Source: Chloroflexota bacterium (lineage in GTDB: Bacteria; Chloroflexota; Anaerolineae; UBA4142; SHND01). From it: a stretch of DNA of 64,000 nt. The stretch spans positions 1-64,000 of the forward strand of contig JAKOPZ010000010.1 in NCBI GenBank assembly GCA_029778615.1, given 5' to 3'. Shown piece by piece: positions 9,389 through 18,759 of this stretch. Within the stretch, counting starts at the first letter, position 1; each line of letters opens with the position of its first letter. Made by a program: the position numbers and the translations under genes. The notes beneath the pieces were generated by a model. The model worked only from the letters and a program-made list of their open reading frames with translations, made no database searches and was not told where the DNA came from.

Positions 9389-10472
9389 CTCAAGTTCGAT
9401 GCGCGGACGCAAAACTGGCATCGGCGCCTATACAGAGCAATTGCGGCGCGCTCTGAATACATACGCGCCGCAAATTGAAACTCTCTTGCTCGACGATGGC
9501 ATGGGCGTTGCACAGCGCACCGACCTACGCATGTGGCGCGAACAATTTACGCTGCCGCGCCTCGCGCAACAGGCGAACGCGGACTTGTTACATCTGACGG
9601 GTTTCGCCGCGCCGTTGCGTTCGCGTGTTCCCGTCATTCTGACCGTGATGGATTTGATTGGCGTTTTGTTTTCAAAAAATTTCCCGCCCGCGTCGCGTTT
9701 TTATTGGAGCCGCTATTTGCCTTTTACACTGCGCGCGGCGCGTCACATCGTCACGCTCTCCGAAAATACAAAACGCGATGTGATGCGCCTGACACGCGTG
9801 CCTGCCGAACACATCACAGTCATTCCGCCCGGCATTGACGCGCGGTTTCAAAGAATCCAAGCCGCGCCCGAATTGCAAGAAACGCGCGCGCGCTTGCAAT
9901 TGCCCGAACGCTTTTTTCTCTTTGTCAGTACGCTCGAACCGCGCAAAGGCATTGACACGCTCCTCAACGCCTATGCGAAAATCGCCGCGCAGGTGGACGA
10001 ACATCTCATCATCGTCGGCAAGCGCGGCTGGTATTACGAAACATTGTTCGCCCAAGTCCGCGCGTTGAATTTGGAAACGCGCGCGCATTTCCTCGATTAC
10101 GTTGCGGATGACGATTTGCCTTGTGTGTACACGCTTGCGACGGCGTTCGTTTTTCCGTCACGCTATGAAGGATTCGGTCTGACACCGCTCGAAGCGATGG
10201 CGTGCGGCGCGCCCGTTATTTGTTCCAATGCTGCCTCTCTGCCCAAAGTAGTTGACAAAGCAGGCATCTTGCTAGCGCCAAATGATATGGAAGGATTCGC
10301 GCGTGCGATGCGCGAACTTGCCGCGAATGAACCGCGCCGAAATGATTTAGGCGCAAAAGGATTGGCGCGCGCGAAAACATTTTCATGGCAAAAATCGGCA
10401 TTGGAATTGGCAGAGCTCTATTTCCACCTCGCGCCAAATCAAGAATCGAAAATCGAAAATCGAAAATTCTGA
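9372..10472 (+). CDS. Glycosyltransferase family 4
   Basis: A 366-residue GT4. The N-terminus VAFDSSSMRGRKTGIGAYTEQL is the acceptor-binding Gly loop of this subgroup. LFVSTLEPRKGIDTLL and [23 protein letters not shown], the latter with the E-x7-E motif, define the donor side. The start is TTG 9372, overlapping the previous gene by 17 nt; a later ATG (9399) would remove the first beta strand. The last residues are encoded by three AATCGAA heptamers, so the C-terminal tail looks like read-through of a simple repeat. Confidence 0.88.
   Translation: MRVAFDSSSMRGRKTGIGAYTEQLRRALNTYAPQIETLLLDDGMGVAQRTDLRMWREQFTLPRLAQQANADLLHLTGFAAPLRSRVPVILTVMDLIGVLFSKNFPPASRFYWSRYLPFTLRAARHIVTLSENTKRDVMRLTRVPAEHITVIPPGIDARFQRIQAAPELQETRARLQLPERFFLFVSTLEPRKGIDTLLNAYAKIAAQVDEHLIIVGKRGWYYETLFAQVRALNLETRAHFLDYVADDDLPCVYTLATAFVFPSRYEGFGLTPLEAMACGAPVICSNAASLPKVVDKAGILLAPNDMEGFARAMRELAANEPRRNDLGAKGLARAKTFSWQKSALELAELYFHLAPNQESKIENRKF
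10444..10464. repeat. AATCGAA heptamer, three tandem copies
   Basis: Three exact AATCGAA copies (10444-10450, 10451-10457, 10458-10464), followed by AATTC. They encode the tail of the GT4 ending at 10472. Confidence 0.75.
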
Positions 10473-11603
10473 ATGCGCATCACTCTTGACCTTTCGCCAT
10501 ACCTTCATCGTCACGCGGGTTTGGGACGCTACGCGGGCGAACTCTTGAACGCGCTCTGCGAATTTGCGCCGCAGCACGAATACACCGCGTTGTATCACGC
10601 GACGCGCGAACTGTCCGCGCAAGATTTGCCGCAGGCGACGCGTCCAGTGCGAGTGCCGCTGGGTGCGAAACCGTGGCGCATGAGTGTTTTGCTCGCCTAT
10701 TACGCAGGCGTGAGCATGGACCGCTGGCTGCCGGCGAGCGAAATTTTTCACGGGACCGACCATCTCTTGCCGCCGCTGAAAAATTCAAAATCCATTTTCA
10801 CCATTCACGATTTAATTTTTCGGTTTTTTCCCGAATATCATCTGCCGCTCAATCGCTGGTTTCTCGACCTCATGCTGCCGAAATTTATGCAGCGCGCGGA
10901 TGCCATTATTGCCGTGTCCGAAAATACAAAACGCGATGTGGTGCGCTTGATGAATATTCCCCCCGAAAAAATCACGGTCATTTATGAAGCGGCAAGTTCT
11001 GTATTTCGTCCGATGGAAAGCCGCGACGTTTTGGAACGCGTGCGCGCGGCGTACCAATTGCCGCCGCGCTTTATTTTATTTTTCAGTACCATCGAGCCGC
11101 GCAAAAATTTGGTCACGCTGCTTGATGCGTACGCGGAATTGTTGAGACGGCAGATTGAAATTCCGCCGTTGGTTGTCATGGGACGCAAAGGTTGGTTGTA
11201 TCAGGACACGCTGCGGCGCATTGGCGATTTGGATTTGACGCAGCGCGTCATTTTGACCGATTGGGTCGAGAGCGCGGATGTGCCAGCCGTTTTGAATATG
11301 GCGGACGTTTTTGTTTTTCCGTCATTGTACGAAGGATTTGGCTTGACGCCGCTCGAAGCGATGGCGTGCGGCGCGCCCGTCATTTCTTCCAACGCCTCAT
11401 CACTGCCCGAAGTTGTGGGGGACGCGGGAATTTTGGTCGAGCCGCGCGATGTCAAGGGCTTTGCCGATGCGATGGCGCGCGTACTGCAAGATGACGCACT
11501 GCGTCATGAATTGCACACGAAGGGTCTGACGCAAGCAAGTCGTTTTTCATGGGAACGCGCCGCGCGTGAAACTCTCGCGTTGTACGAGCGCGTGTTGAAA
11601 TAA
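10473..11603 (+). CDS. Glycosyltransferase family 4
   Basis: A 376-residue GT4, close in pattern to its two neighbours. [22 protein letters not shown] forms the acceptor loop. [17 protein letters not shown] and [26 protein letters not shown] carry the donor motifs with E-x7-E. It starts immediately after the stop of the upstream gene. The shared SENTKRDV sequence with the gene before suggests duplication within the operon. Confidence 0.9.
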   Translation: MRITLDLSPYLHRHAGLGRYAGELLNALCEFAPQHEYTALYHATRELSAQDLPQATRPVRVPLGAKPWRMSVLLAYYAGVSMDRWLPASEIFHGTDHLLPPLKNSKSIFTIHDLIFRFFPEYHLPLNRWFLDLMLPKFMQRADAIIAVSENTKRDVVRLMNIPPEKITVIYEAASSVFRPMESRDVLERVRAAYQLPPRFILFFSTIEPRKNLVTLLDAYAELLRRQIEIPPLVVMGRKGWLYQDTLRRIGDLDLTQRVILTDWVESADVPAVLNMADVFVFPSLYEGFGLTPLEAMACGAPVISSNASSLPEVVGDAGILVEPRDVKGFADAMARVLQDDALRHELHTKGLTQASRFSWERAARETLALYERVLK

Positions 11604-12728
11604 ATGGCAACATTTCTGTTGGATGGACGAACGATTCAAGACCACTATCCGGGCATCGGGCGCTATGCGTTCAACCTCGCGCGCGCGTTGGCGGTGACTT
11701 GTCCTGAACATCGCGTGCGTATGCTGCTCGACCCGCACGCGTACAACAGTCGTTTCGACTTGGTCACGCTGACGGCGCAGCCGAATGTCGAGACGATTCC
11801 CGTGCGCGCGCGCGTTTTTTCACCCGCTGAACAGCGCATGGGGCGCAATCCTGCTTTACTTTTCAACGCGCGCGTGTGGCATTCACCTTATTACGCGCTT
11901 CCATTGACACTGCCCATTCCCGCCGTCGTCACGCTCGCGGATTTGACGCCACTCGTACTGCCGGAAGAAATGCCCAATCCTTCCAAACGCATGTTGTATC
12001 GTGTTTTGAATTTGGCGGCGGCGCGGCGCGCGAACGCAGTCCTCACATTTTCCAATGCTTCGCGTTTTGATTTGGAAAGGTTGTTGGGAATTCCCCCTGA
12101 AAAAATTTTTGTGATTCCGCTGGCAGCCGATTCAATCTTTCAGCCCGCGCGCGCGGCGGACATTGAAAATGTGCGCGTCGCGCTAAATCTGCCGCCGCAG
12201 TACGCACTCTATGTCGGCAGCAACAAACCGCATAAAAATTTGGCGCGGCTCATTCAGGCGTGGACGGCAGTGCAAGCGGAAGCGGTGTTGGTCATCGCCG
12301 GCGTGTGGGACCCGCGCTATCCGCAAGCCAAGCAGCTCGTCGCACAGTGGGGGTTGCAGGAACGCGTTCTGTTTCGCCATAACATCGCAGAAAATCTCCT
12401 ACCGACACTTATCAGCGGCGCGCGCCTATTCGTTTTTCCTTCGGTGCATGAAGGGTTCGGACTGCCTCCGCTCGAAGCGATGGCTTGCGGGACGCCTGTC
12501 GTTTGCTCACACGCATCGAGCTTGCCCGAAGTAATTGGCGACGCGGCAATGGTGTTTGACCCCTTCAACCCGCAAGACATTGCCAACACGTGCGCGCAGG
12601 TGCTGGACAATGCAAACGCGCGCTTTCAAATGCGCGCGAAAAGTTTGTACCAAGCCAAACACTTCTCTTGGGAACGCACCGCGCGCGAAACGATGAACGT
12701 GTATCAACACGTGAGCGGTGTGCTGTGA
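11604..12728 (+). CDS. Glycosyltransferase family 4
   Basis: A 374-residue GT4 with the same architecture: FLLDGRTIQDHYPGIGRYAFNL at the N-terminus, LYVGSNKPHKNLARLIQAW in the donor domain, and [23 protein letters not shown] with E-x7-E. It starts directly after the stop of the preceding gene and ends in GTGA, coupling to the next one. Likely another member of the duplicated GT4 set. Confidence 0.9.
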   Translation: MATFLLDGRTIQDHYPGIGRYAFNLARALAVTCPEHRVRMLLDPHAYNSRFDLVTLTAQPNVETIPVRARVFSPAEQRMGRNPALLFNARVWHSPYYALPLTLPIPAVVTLADLTPLVLPEEMPNPSKRMLYRVLNLAAARRANAVLTFSNASRFDLERLLGIPPEKIFVIPLAADSIFQPARAADIENVRVALNLPPQYALYVGSNKPHKNLARLIQAWTAVQAEAVLVIAGVWDPRYPQAKQLVAQWGLQERVLFRHNIAENLLPTLISGARLFVFPSVHEGFGLPPLEAMACGTPVVCSHASSLPEVIGDAAMVFDPFNPQDIANTCAQVLDNANARFQMRAKSLYQAKHFSWERTARETMNVYQHVSGVL

Positions 12729-13813
12729 AAATTCTTCATCTCTATAAAGACTATTTTCCCGTACTGGGCGGAATTGAAAATCACGTCAGGTTGCTCGCCG
12801 AAGCCCAAGCCGCGCGCGGACACGACGTTACCGTGTTGGTCACGAGTCTCACGCGCAATACGCACATTGAAACCCTAAACGGTGTGCGCGTCCTTTTTGC
12901 TGCGCGGTTATTTAATCTTTCCTCTGCGCCGTTCAGCATCGAATTCTTTCCGCGCGCGCGCGAAATAGAAACGGACATTGCGCATTTACATTCGCCGTAC
13001 CCGTTCGGAGAAATGGCGAATTATTTTTTTGGACGCGCTCGCGCCACCGTCCTCACCTATCATAGCGATATTGTGCGACAGCGCGTACTCGGTGCGTTGT
13101 ACACGCCGTTCTTGCATCGCGTTCTCGCGCGCGTCAACACTATCATTGCGACGAGTCCGAACTATATTGAATCGTCGCGCGTGTTGCAGCAATGGAAAAC
13201 AAAATGCGTGGTCGTGCCGTTGGCAATTTCACAAAACGCGCGCGTCGCACAACAAAGCAACTCGAATGGGAATCACTTACTCTTTGTCGGGCGCTTGCGT
13301 TATTACAAAGGCGTACATTATTTACTCGAGGCGCTGACGTTTTTGCCTGACGCGCGCTTGACGATTGTGGGAACGGGTCCGATGCAGCGCACATGGAAAA
13401 ATGTGGCGGAGGCATTGAACGTTTCCGAGCGCGTGCATTGGGCTGGGGAAGTGAGCGACGCGGATTTGTCGGCGTACTATGCGGCGTGCGATGTTTTTGT
13501 TTTGCCGTGCTCGGAACGCAGTGAAGCATTCGGCGCGGTACAACTCGAAGCGATGGCGGCGGGCAAACCTGTCGTATCGTGCGATGTGGACACGGGTGTT
13601 GCGTGGGTGAATCAAAACGACATTACGGGATTGGTCGTTCCGCCCAAAAATTCGCGCGCGTTGGCAGATGCCATTGCGCGCTTGTTGAATGATGACGCAC
13701 TGCGTCATAAATTGGGTAAGGCGGGACGATTGCGCGTGGAGCAAGAATTTACTCTGCAGAAAATGGTGGATGGGGTAATGCGTGTGTACGAACGTGCGTT
13801 GACAAAATACTAA
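12725..13813 (+). CDS. Glycosyltransferase family 4
   Basis: A 362-residue GT4, last gene of the operon. ILHLYKDYFPVLGGIENHVRLLAEAQAARGHDVTVL is the classic start of the PimA/WcaL-like group. LFVGRLRYYKGVHYLLEAL and CSERSEAFGAVQLEAMAAGKPVVS give the donor site. The start is GTG 12725, overlapping the previous stop as GTGA; the longer frame would overlap the whole end of the previous gene. Confidence 0.9.
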   Translation: MKILHLYKDYFPVLGGIENHVRLLAEAQAARGHDVTVLVTSLTRNTHIETLNGVRVLFAARLFNLSSAPFSIEFFPRAREIETDIAHLHSPYPFGEMANYFFGRARATVLTYHSDIVRQRVLGALYTPFLHRVLARVNTIIATSPNYIESSRVLQQWKTKCVVVPLAISQNARVAQQSNSNGNHLLFVGRLRYYKGVHYLLEALTFLPDARLTIVGTGPMQRTWKNVAEALNVSERVHWAGEVSDADLSAYYAACDVFVLPCSERSEAFGAVQLEAMAAGKPVVSCDVDTGVAWVNQNDITGLVVPPKNSRALADAIARLLNDDALRHKLGKAGRLRVEQEFTLQKMVDGVMRVYERALTKY

Positions 13814-13847
13814 ACCTGCAAGGTCTCGGAGACTTTGCAGGTTTTTT
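13812..13847. terminator. Strong bidirectional intrinsic terminator
   Basis: A hairpin of about 15 bp (AAACCTGCAAGGTCT against AGACTTTGCAGGTTT, one G-T pair) is followed by TTTTTT on the plus strand. It ends the polysaccharide operon and the convergent pst-pho operon. Confidence 0.85.
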
Positions 13848-15019
13848 CATTCCCCCGACGGCAGCGTAAAATAAAACGTCGAACCTTTTCCTTCCGTACT
13901 CTCGACCCAAATTTTACCGCCGTGCGCTTCGACAATGTGTTTTGAGATGGCAAGCCCCAAACCCGTACCGCGCAATTCGCCTTGCGTGCGCGTGCGCGCG
14001 CGGTCCACTTTGTAAAAGCGTTCAAAAATGCGCGGCAAATCTTTTTCGGGGATACCGATGCCATTGTCTTGGATAGAAATTTCCACATCCGCGCCCTCAT
14101 TGCGCCACACCGCGCGCAGTGCGATATGTCCGCCGTTTGGCGTGAATTTGAGCGCGTTGTGCGTGAGATTGCCGATGACTTTGCGAATGGCTTGCGGGTC
14201 GGCGAGAACTTCCATATCGGGCGGCACATGGGTTTCCAGCGTGATGTGTTTGCGTTCCGCCTGCGGACGAAGCGGCGTCAGCGCGTCATTGACCAAATCG
14301 GCGGCAAAGAGCGTAACTAGACGAATGGGCGCTTGTCCGGATTCAATCAACGCGAGGTCCATCAATTCGTCGGTGAGTTGTTTCAAAAGGTCAATTTGCG
14401 TCCGCGCTTTGTTCATCAAATCGGTCACGAGCTCTTTGTCATTCAACACCTCGTCGTTGAGCGTTTCCGCGAGGAGTTGGAGTGAAGTGACGGGCGTCCG
14501 GAGTTCATGCGAAATGTTGGCGACGAATTCGCGGCGGGCGCGTCCGAGCCGCTGTAATTCGGTCACTTCGCCGATGCCGAGGAGCGCGCCGCGTTGGTCC
14601 CCATCTCCAATTGCCACCGCGCGCACATGAAACGCGCGTTCCCCTTTGACCACCGTTTGACTGACGTTGCCTCCGCTTTCGCCCAACACTTGATTCACCA
14701 ATGGCTGTAAATCATAGCCCCATGCCACCTCGCGCAGGGAACGCGTCGAGTCGTTTGTCACTTGCAGCAAATCGCGCGCGGTGTCATTCATGTACGTGAC
14801 CATACCGTCGGCAGCCACTTGGACAATTCCATCGGAGGTGACGCGCGTGAACGCGGTCAACTGCTCGTCGAGTGCGCGGCGCGCGTGCTCCAACGCGTCG
14901 AGGCGCGCGGCATGTTCGGCGCAATCACGCGCTTGGGCTTTGGCGCGCTGCCGGACACACCACAAGATAAAAAGCAAGGCGACGATAACGAGAATCGCCG
15001 CCCCGAAGAGAATTTCCAA
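13847..15019 (-). CDS. phoR: Phosphate-sensing histidine kinase, PhoR-like
   Basis: A 390-residue membrane kinase. One N-terminal membrane segment (residues 3-21), a short coiled stretch, a PAS-like domain (about 52-155), then HisKA with [12 protein letters not shown] (His171) and an HATPase domain with N-box [18 protein letters not shown] and GTGLGLAI. The single-membrane-segment plus PAS layout and its place after a PhoB/PhoP-type regulator at the end of pst-phoU point to the PhoR group. It is the last gene of the operon, ending at the bidirectional terminator. Confidence 0.88.
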   Translation of the reverse strand: MEILFGAAILVIVALLFILWCVRQRAKAQARDCAEHAARLDALEHARRALDEQLTAFTRVTSDGIVQVAADGMVTYMNDTARDLLQVTNDSTRSLREVAWGYDLQPLVNQVLGESGGNVSQTVVKGERAFHVRAVAIGDGDQRGALLGIGEVTELQRLGRARREFVANISHELRTPVTSLQLLAETLNDEVLNDKELVTDLMNKARTQIDLLKQLTDELMDLALIESGQAPIRLVTLFAADLVNDALTPLRPQAERKHITLETHVPPDMEVLADPQAIRKVIGNLTHNALKFTPNGGHIALRAVWRNEGADVEISIQDNGIGIPEKDLPRIFERFYKVDRARTRTQGELRGTGLGLAISKHIVEAHGGKIWVESTEGKGSTFYFTLPSGE

Positions 15020-15028
15020 ATAGAGCTT

Positions 15029-15075
15029 GGAGATTAGAGATTAGAGACCAATCTCCAGTCTCTAATCTCCCGTCT
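15029..15075. repeat. Inverted heptamer repeat between response regulator and kinase genes
   Basis: GGAGATTAGAGA (15029-15040) is the exact reverse complement of TCTCTAATCTCC (15059-15070). The right side is a run of heptamers CCAATCT, CCAGTCT, CTAATCT, CCCGTCT. It fills the short gap between the two genes and could fold in the mRNA, possibly setting relative expression. Confidence 0.6.
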
Positions 15076-15080
15076 CATCC

Positions 15081-15839
15081 TTATCCCGAAAACCGATAGC
15101 CGAGTCCGCGCACTGTTTCAATCCGCGTCGGGTTCGCGGGGTCGTTTTCGATTTTTTCGCGGAGCCAACGAATATGCACATCCACTGTACGCGAATCGCC
15201 CGCGAAATCAAAACCCCATACGCGTTGTAGCAATAAATCGCGCGTCAAGACCGCGCCCTTGTGTCGAATCAGTTCTGCAAGCAAATCAAATTCTTTGGGC
15301 GGCAGGTTCAAACTTTTGCCGTTGCGGACGGCGCGATGTCCCACCAAATCCAAGAGGAGGTCGCCCGACTGCAATTTGGTTTCGACGCGATGCTGACCGC
15401 GCCGCATCACCGCGCGCAAACGCGCCATCAATTCGCCAAGCGAAAACGGTTTGACAATGTAATCATCGGCGCCCGTATCGAGTCCGACGATGCGGTCCAC
15501 TTCGCTGCTGCGCGCGGTGAGTAGAACGATTGGCACATCCATTTCGCGGCGCAAGGTGCGACACACCGTCAGCCCATCGAGTCCCGGCAGCATTACGTCG
15601 AGAACGATGAGGTCCGGTTTGTGTTCGCGCGCGAGGTCGAGCGCGGCGACGCCGTCGCTCGCGCGAATCACGTCATATCCTTCGCGCATCAGATTGAAAC
15701 TCAACGTGTCGAGCAACGTTTGGTCATCTTCGACGAGCAACAGTTTTGGCATATCCACTCGCGGGCTGGCTTCATTGACGCTGTAGGACTTGACAGCCGT
15801 CGCCAGAGTTTTTGGTTCACTCATCATACGCAAACTCAC
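15081..15839 (-). CDS. phoB: Response regulator, OmpR/PhoB type
   Basis: A 252-residue regulator. The receiver domain has acidic residues VEDD and phosphoacceptor Asp81 (counting from GTG), the conserved Thr in LLTARS and Lys in YIVKPF. The C-terminal winged helix contains PPKEFDLLAELIRHKGAVLTRDLL and DVHIRWLREKIE. The start is ambiguous. GTG 15839 overlaps the upstream stop as GTGA, ATG 15827 is an alternative, and ATG 15752 would begin right at the receiver core. The ~29-residue N-terminal extension is unusual for this family. It likely binds the Pho-box-like repeats noted upstream of pstS. Confidence 0.9.
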   Translation of the reverse strand: MSLRMMSEPKTLATAVKSYSVNEASPRVDMPKLLLVEDDQTLLDTLSFNLMREGYDVIRASDGVAALDLAREHKPDLIVLDVMLPGLDGLTVCRTLRREMDVPIVLLTARSSEVDRIVGLDTGADDYIVKPFSLGELMARLRAVMRRGQHRVETKLQSGDLLLDLVGHRAVRNGKSLNLPPKEFDLLAELIRHKGAVLTRDLLLQRVWGFDFAGDSRTVDVHIRWLREKIENDPANPTRIETVRGLGYRFSG

Positions 15840-16291
15840 TTTTCTAACAGCGGGGCAGGAGCCGCTTGGCGCGCCGCCAACGTTTGCGCGACAAATTCAC
15901 GCAAACGCGTTTCCAGCGCGTCGGCGGTACGGCGGAACGCTTCCAATTTTTCGTCCGTATCGCCATTCGTCGCGGACGGGTCCGGCATCCCCCAATGCAG
16001 ACGCATCGCCGCGCCGGGGAAAAACGGACACACCTCTTCGTCGCACAAGGTAATCACATAATCGAATGGTTGGTTGACGAAGTCTTGTACGCTTTTGGAA
16101 TAGTGTGCGCTCGCGTCAATCCCGCGATCTTGAAGCACGCGAATGGCAAATGGATTCACGCTGGATGGTTCACTGCCCGCGCTGAATACATCAACAGAAT
16201 CGCCCGCCATCGCGCGCAACAGTCCTTCCGCCATTTGTGAACGCGCCGAATTGTGAACGCAGAGAAAAAGTACTCGCGTTTTCATCATCAT
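15836..16291 (-). CDS. Arsenate reductase / low-molecular-weight phosphatase-like protein
   Basis: A 151-residue LMW-PTP/thioredoxin-linked ArsC fold protein. The catalytic P-loop Cys-x5-Arg is intact in FLCVHNSARSQ, and the general-acid region reads HWGMPDPS. A later Cys pair region, CDEEVC, matches the resolving cysteines of ArsC. It sits between phoU and the response regulator in the phosphate operon, so it may detoxify arsenate taken up by Pst, or dephosphorylate a protein. Three ATG codons (16291, 16288, 16285) stand in a row and the exact start is open. Confidence 0.88.
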   Translation of the reverse strand: MMMKTRVLFLCVHNSARSQMAEGLLRAMAGDSVDVFSAGSEPSSVNPFAIRVLQDRGIDASAHYSKSVQDFVNQPFDYVITLCDEEVCPFFPGAAMRLHWGMPDPSATNGDTDEKLEAFRRTADALETRLREFVAQTLAARQAAPAPLLEK

Positions 16292-16296
16292 GTCTT

Positions 16297-16968
16297 TTAC
16301 GATACCTCGCGCTGCACATTCAAATCTTCCAACTGTCCCGTCTTGGCATAAACGACGCGTTCGGCAATGTTGGTGACACAATCGCCGATGCGCTCGAGAT
16401 TGTGTCCCGCAAACAAAAGGTTCATCGCGCGCGTCACCGTGCGCGGGTCTTCGACAATGTAACTCATCAATTCGCGGAATACCTGTTTGTATAAATTGTC
16501 AATGTCATCGTCCATCGCGGCAACGGCTTGCGCGGCTTGAGCATCTTCTTGAGCAAACGCGTCAAGTGCGCGTCCCAACATCAATTGACACAGCTCTGCC
16601 ATGCGCGGCAAATCAACGAGCGGTTTCAACAAGGGCTCGCTGCCCAAATAAATTGTGATTTCGGCTAAATTCTTCGCGTGGTCGGCGATGCGCTCCAACT
16701 CTATCGCAATGAGTTGAATCGAAAGGATTTCGCGCAAGTCGCGCGCCATCGGCGATTGCGTCGCCATCAAAAAATAACACTGCTCTTCCAATTCGTACCG
16801 CGTCTGGTTCAGCGCGGTGTCGTTTTGAATGATGGATTCTGCCAGGGCGCGGTCACGCGTTTTCAACGTGTCCATCGCGTCGCCGATGACATGCTGCACG
16901 CGCGCGCCATATTCGAGCAGATTGATTTTGAGTTGCGAGATGGAAATGTCAAACGATGTTCGGGGCAT
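16297..16968 (-). CDS. phoU: Phosphate signalling protein PhoU
   Basis: A 223-residue helical protein made of two three-helix bundles, each with the PhoU metal-binding type motif: ELERIADHAKNLAE in the first half and NLERIGDCVTNIAERV in the second. It links the Pst transporter to the PhoR-type kinase and represses the pathway when phosphate is plentiful. Length and motif spacing are normal. It lies 8 nt after pstB, in the usual order. Confidence 0.95.
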   Translation of the reverse strand: MPRTSFDISISQLKINLLEYGARVQHVIGDAMDTLKTRDRALAESIIQNDTALNQTRYELEEQCYFLMATQSPMARDLREILSIQLIAIELERIADHAKNLAEITIYLGSEPLLKPLVDLPRMAELCQLMLGRALDAFAQEDAQAAQAVAAMDDDIDNLYKQVFRELMSYIVEDPRTVTRAMNLLFAGHNLERIGDCVTNIAERVVYAKTGQLEDLNVQREVS

Positions 16969-16976
16969 GAAAACCT

Positions 16977-17819
16977 CTATCCAAAGCGACCCGTCACGTA
17001 ATCTTCGGTCCGCTTGTCTTGCGGATTCGTGAAAATTTGGCGCGTCTTGTTGAATTCAATCATTTCCCCCGCGCGGTCCGGACGCATCATCATCATTGCC
17101 GTATAGTCCGAAACGCGCGCGGCTTGCTGCATGTTGTGAGTGACAATGATGATTGTGTAATTGTTTCGCAGGTCGCGCATCAAATCCTCGATTTTGATTG
17201 TAGCCACAGGGTCGAGCGCAGAGCAAGGTTCATCCATCAACACCACTTCGGGTTCGACCGCAATCATGCGCGCAATGCACAAACGCTGTTGCTGTCCGCC
17301 CGAAAGCGCGAGTCCCGACTCGTGCAACTTGTCCTTGACCTCATCCCACAGCGCAGAACCGCGCAATGATTTTTCGACTATCTCATCCAAAACTTTTTTG
17401 TCGCGAATCCCCAACAAGCGCGGTCCATAAATTACATTGTCATAAATTGATTTCGGAAAAGGATTGGGACGTTGAAAGACCATGCCGACGCGCCGCCGCA
17501 CACTCACGACATCCATGTTCGGCGCATAAATGTTTTCACCATCGAGTAGAATTTCCCCTTCCACGCGCGCGTGTGGGACCAAATCATTCATGCGGTCCAA
17601 CGTGCGCAAGAGGGTTGATTTGCCGCAGCCCGATGGTCCGATGATTGCGGTAATTTGGTTTTCAGGAAATTCCAAGTTGATGTCTGCCAGCGCGCGAAAG
17701 GAACCATAGTAAAAATTCATGTTTCGCACAAGCATTTTGGGTGACGGAGCCGCATCTTTTTGCACAGAACGCATTGACAACGCAGGCGGCAAAACTTGGA
17801 CCTGTTCGTGTGACATCAT
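16977..17819 (-). CDS. pstB: Phosphate ABC transporter ATP-binding protein PstB
   Basis: A 280-residue ABC ATPase. Walker [11 protein letters not shown]-loop [15 protein letters not shown], signature LSGGQQQR, Walker [14 protein letters not shown] and the switch His in [10 protein letters not shown] are intact. FPKSIYDNV is characteristic of PstB. An extra ~30 residues precede the usual start. It powers high-affinity phosphate import with PstC and PstA, encoded just before it. Confidence 0.96.
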   Translation of the reverse strand: MMSHEQVQVLPPALSMRSVQKDAAPSPKMLVRNMNFYYGSFRALADINLEFPENQITAIIGPSGCGKSTLLRTLDRMNDLVPHARVEGEILLDGENIYAPNMDVVSVRRRVGMVFQRPNPFPKSIYDNVIYGPRLLGIRDKKVLDEIVEKSLRGSALWDEVKDKLHESGLALSGGQQQRLCIARMIAVEPEVVLMDEPCSALDPVATIKIEDLMRDLRNNYTIIIVTHNMQQAARVSDYTAMMMMRPDRAGEMIEFNKTRQIFTNPQDKRTEDYVTGRFG

Positions 17820-17843
17820 GTTTCATCCTCAATCGTTTGCGAT

Positions 17844-18740
17844 TTAGCGTCCGCGCAATTTTCGTTCTTGCCAAGAAGCGACTCCGCGCGCAATGATTTC
17901 CAAACCCATCACGAGCGCGATTAACACGAGCGCGGTTGCCCATGCTTTGTCCTGCCAATCGCGATAGGGTGAAATCGCGTACACATAAATCTGATGCGGC
18001 AGTGTCGCAATCGGCTGGTCAAGCGCGGTGCTGAAAAACGGATTACCAAACGCGGTGAATAACATCGGCGCGGCTTCGCCCGCGACGCGCGCAATGCCCA
18101 ACATGATGCCTGTAATCACGCCGCTCATCGCCGCGGGCAGCAACACGTTCAACGCAGTGCGCCAATCCGCCGCGCCCAACGCTAACGAACCATCGCGCAA
18201 CGTTTTTGGCACGAGTTTCAACATTTCTTCGGTGGTTCGCAAAACAATCGGCGTCATGATAATCGCGAGGGCGAATCCGCCCGAGAGCGCAGAAAAATGT
18301 CCCTGCGTCAAAACGAACACCGTGTATGCAAAAATGCCCATGATGATGGAAGGCACGCCCGACAAGACATCGGTGCTGAAACGAATCAATGTGCCGAGCA
18401 GCGTATTCGGACGCGCATACACATAAAACGCGGCGGTCAAACTCACGGGAATTGAAATCGCGCATGCAATCCCGACGACGATGGCAGAGCCGACAATCGC
18501 GTTCAAAATTCCGCCGCCGGGTACGCCAACGGGAGTGGGAAGCTGTGTAAAGAAATCAAGACTCAACGCGCCGACGCCGCGTTGAACCACATAGCCCAAA
18601 ATCCACACGAGCGGAATCACCGCAATCAACGCGGCGAGACCGCACAGCGCGAGCATGACGCGATTGACGATTTGACGCGTGCGGTAATTCGACCGCGCGC
18701 GGTGTTGCGCCGCGCGCACGGGAGACAAGGCGGATTCCAT
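17844..18740 (-). CDS. pstA: Phosphate ABC transporter permease PstA
   Basis: A 298-residue membrane protein with about six transmembrane segments. The cytoplasmic coupling loop GAADWRTALNVLLPAAMSGVITG is the EAA-type motif that contacts PstB. ATG 18740 is chosen since the longer frame runs back into pstC. It forms the channel with PstC, whose stop lies 19 nt upstream. Confidence 0.94.
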   Translation of the reverse strand: MESALSPVRAAQHRARSNYRTRQIVNRVMLALCGLAALIAVIPLVWILGYVVQRGVGALSLDFFTQLPTPVGVPGGGILNAIVGSAIVVGIACAISIPVSLTAAFYVYARPNTLLGTLIRFSTDVLSGVPSIIMGIFAYTVFVLTQGHFSALSGGFALAIIMTPIVLRTTEEMLKLVPKTLRDGSLALGAADWRTALNVLLPAAMSGVITGIMLGIARVAGEAAPMLFTAFGNPFFSTALDQPIATLPHQIYVYAISPYRDWQDKAWATALVLIALVMGLEIIARGVASWQERKLRGR

Positions 18741-18759
18741 TTTAATTTTTGTAAAATAA

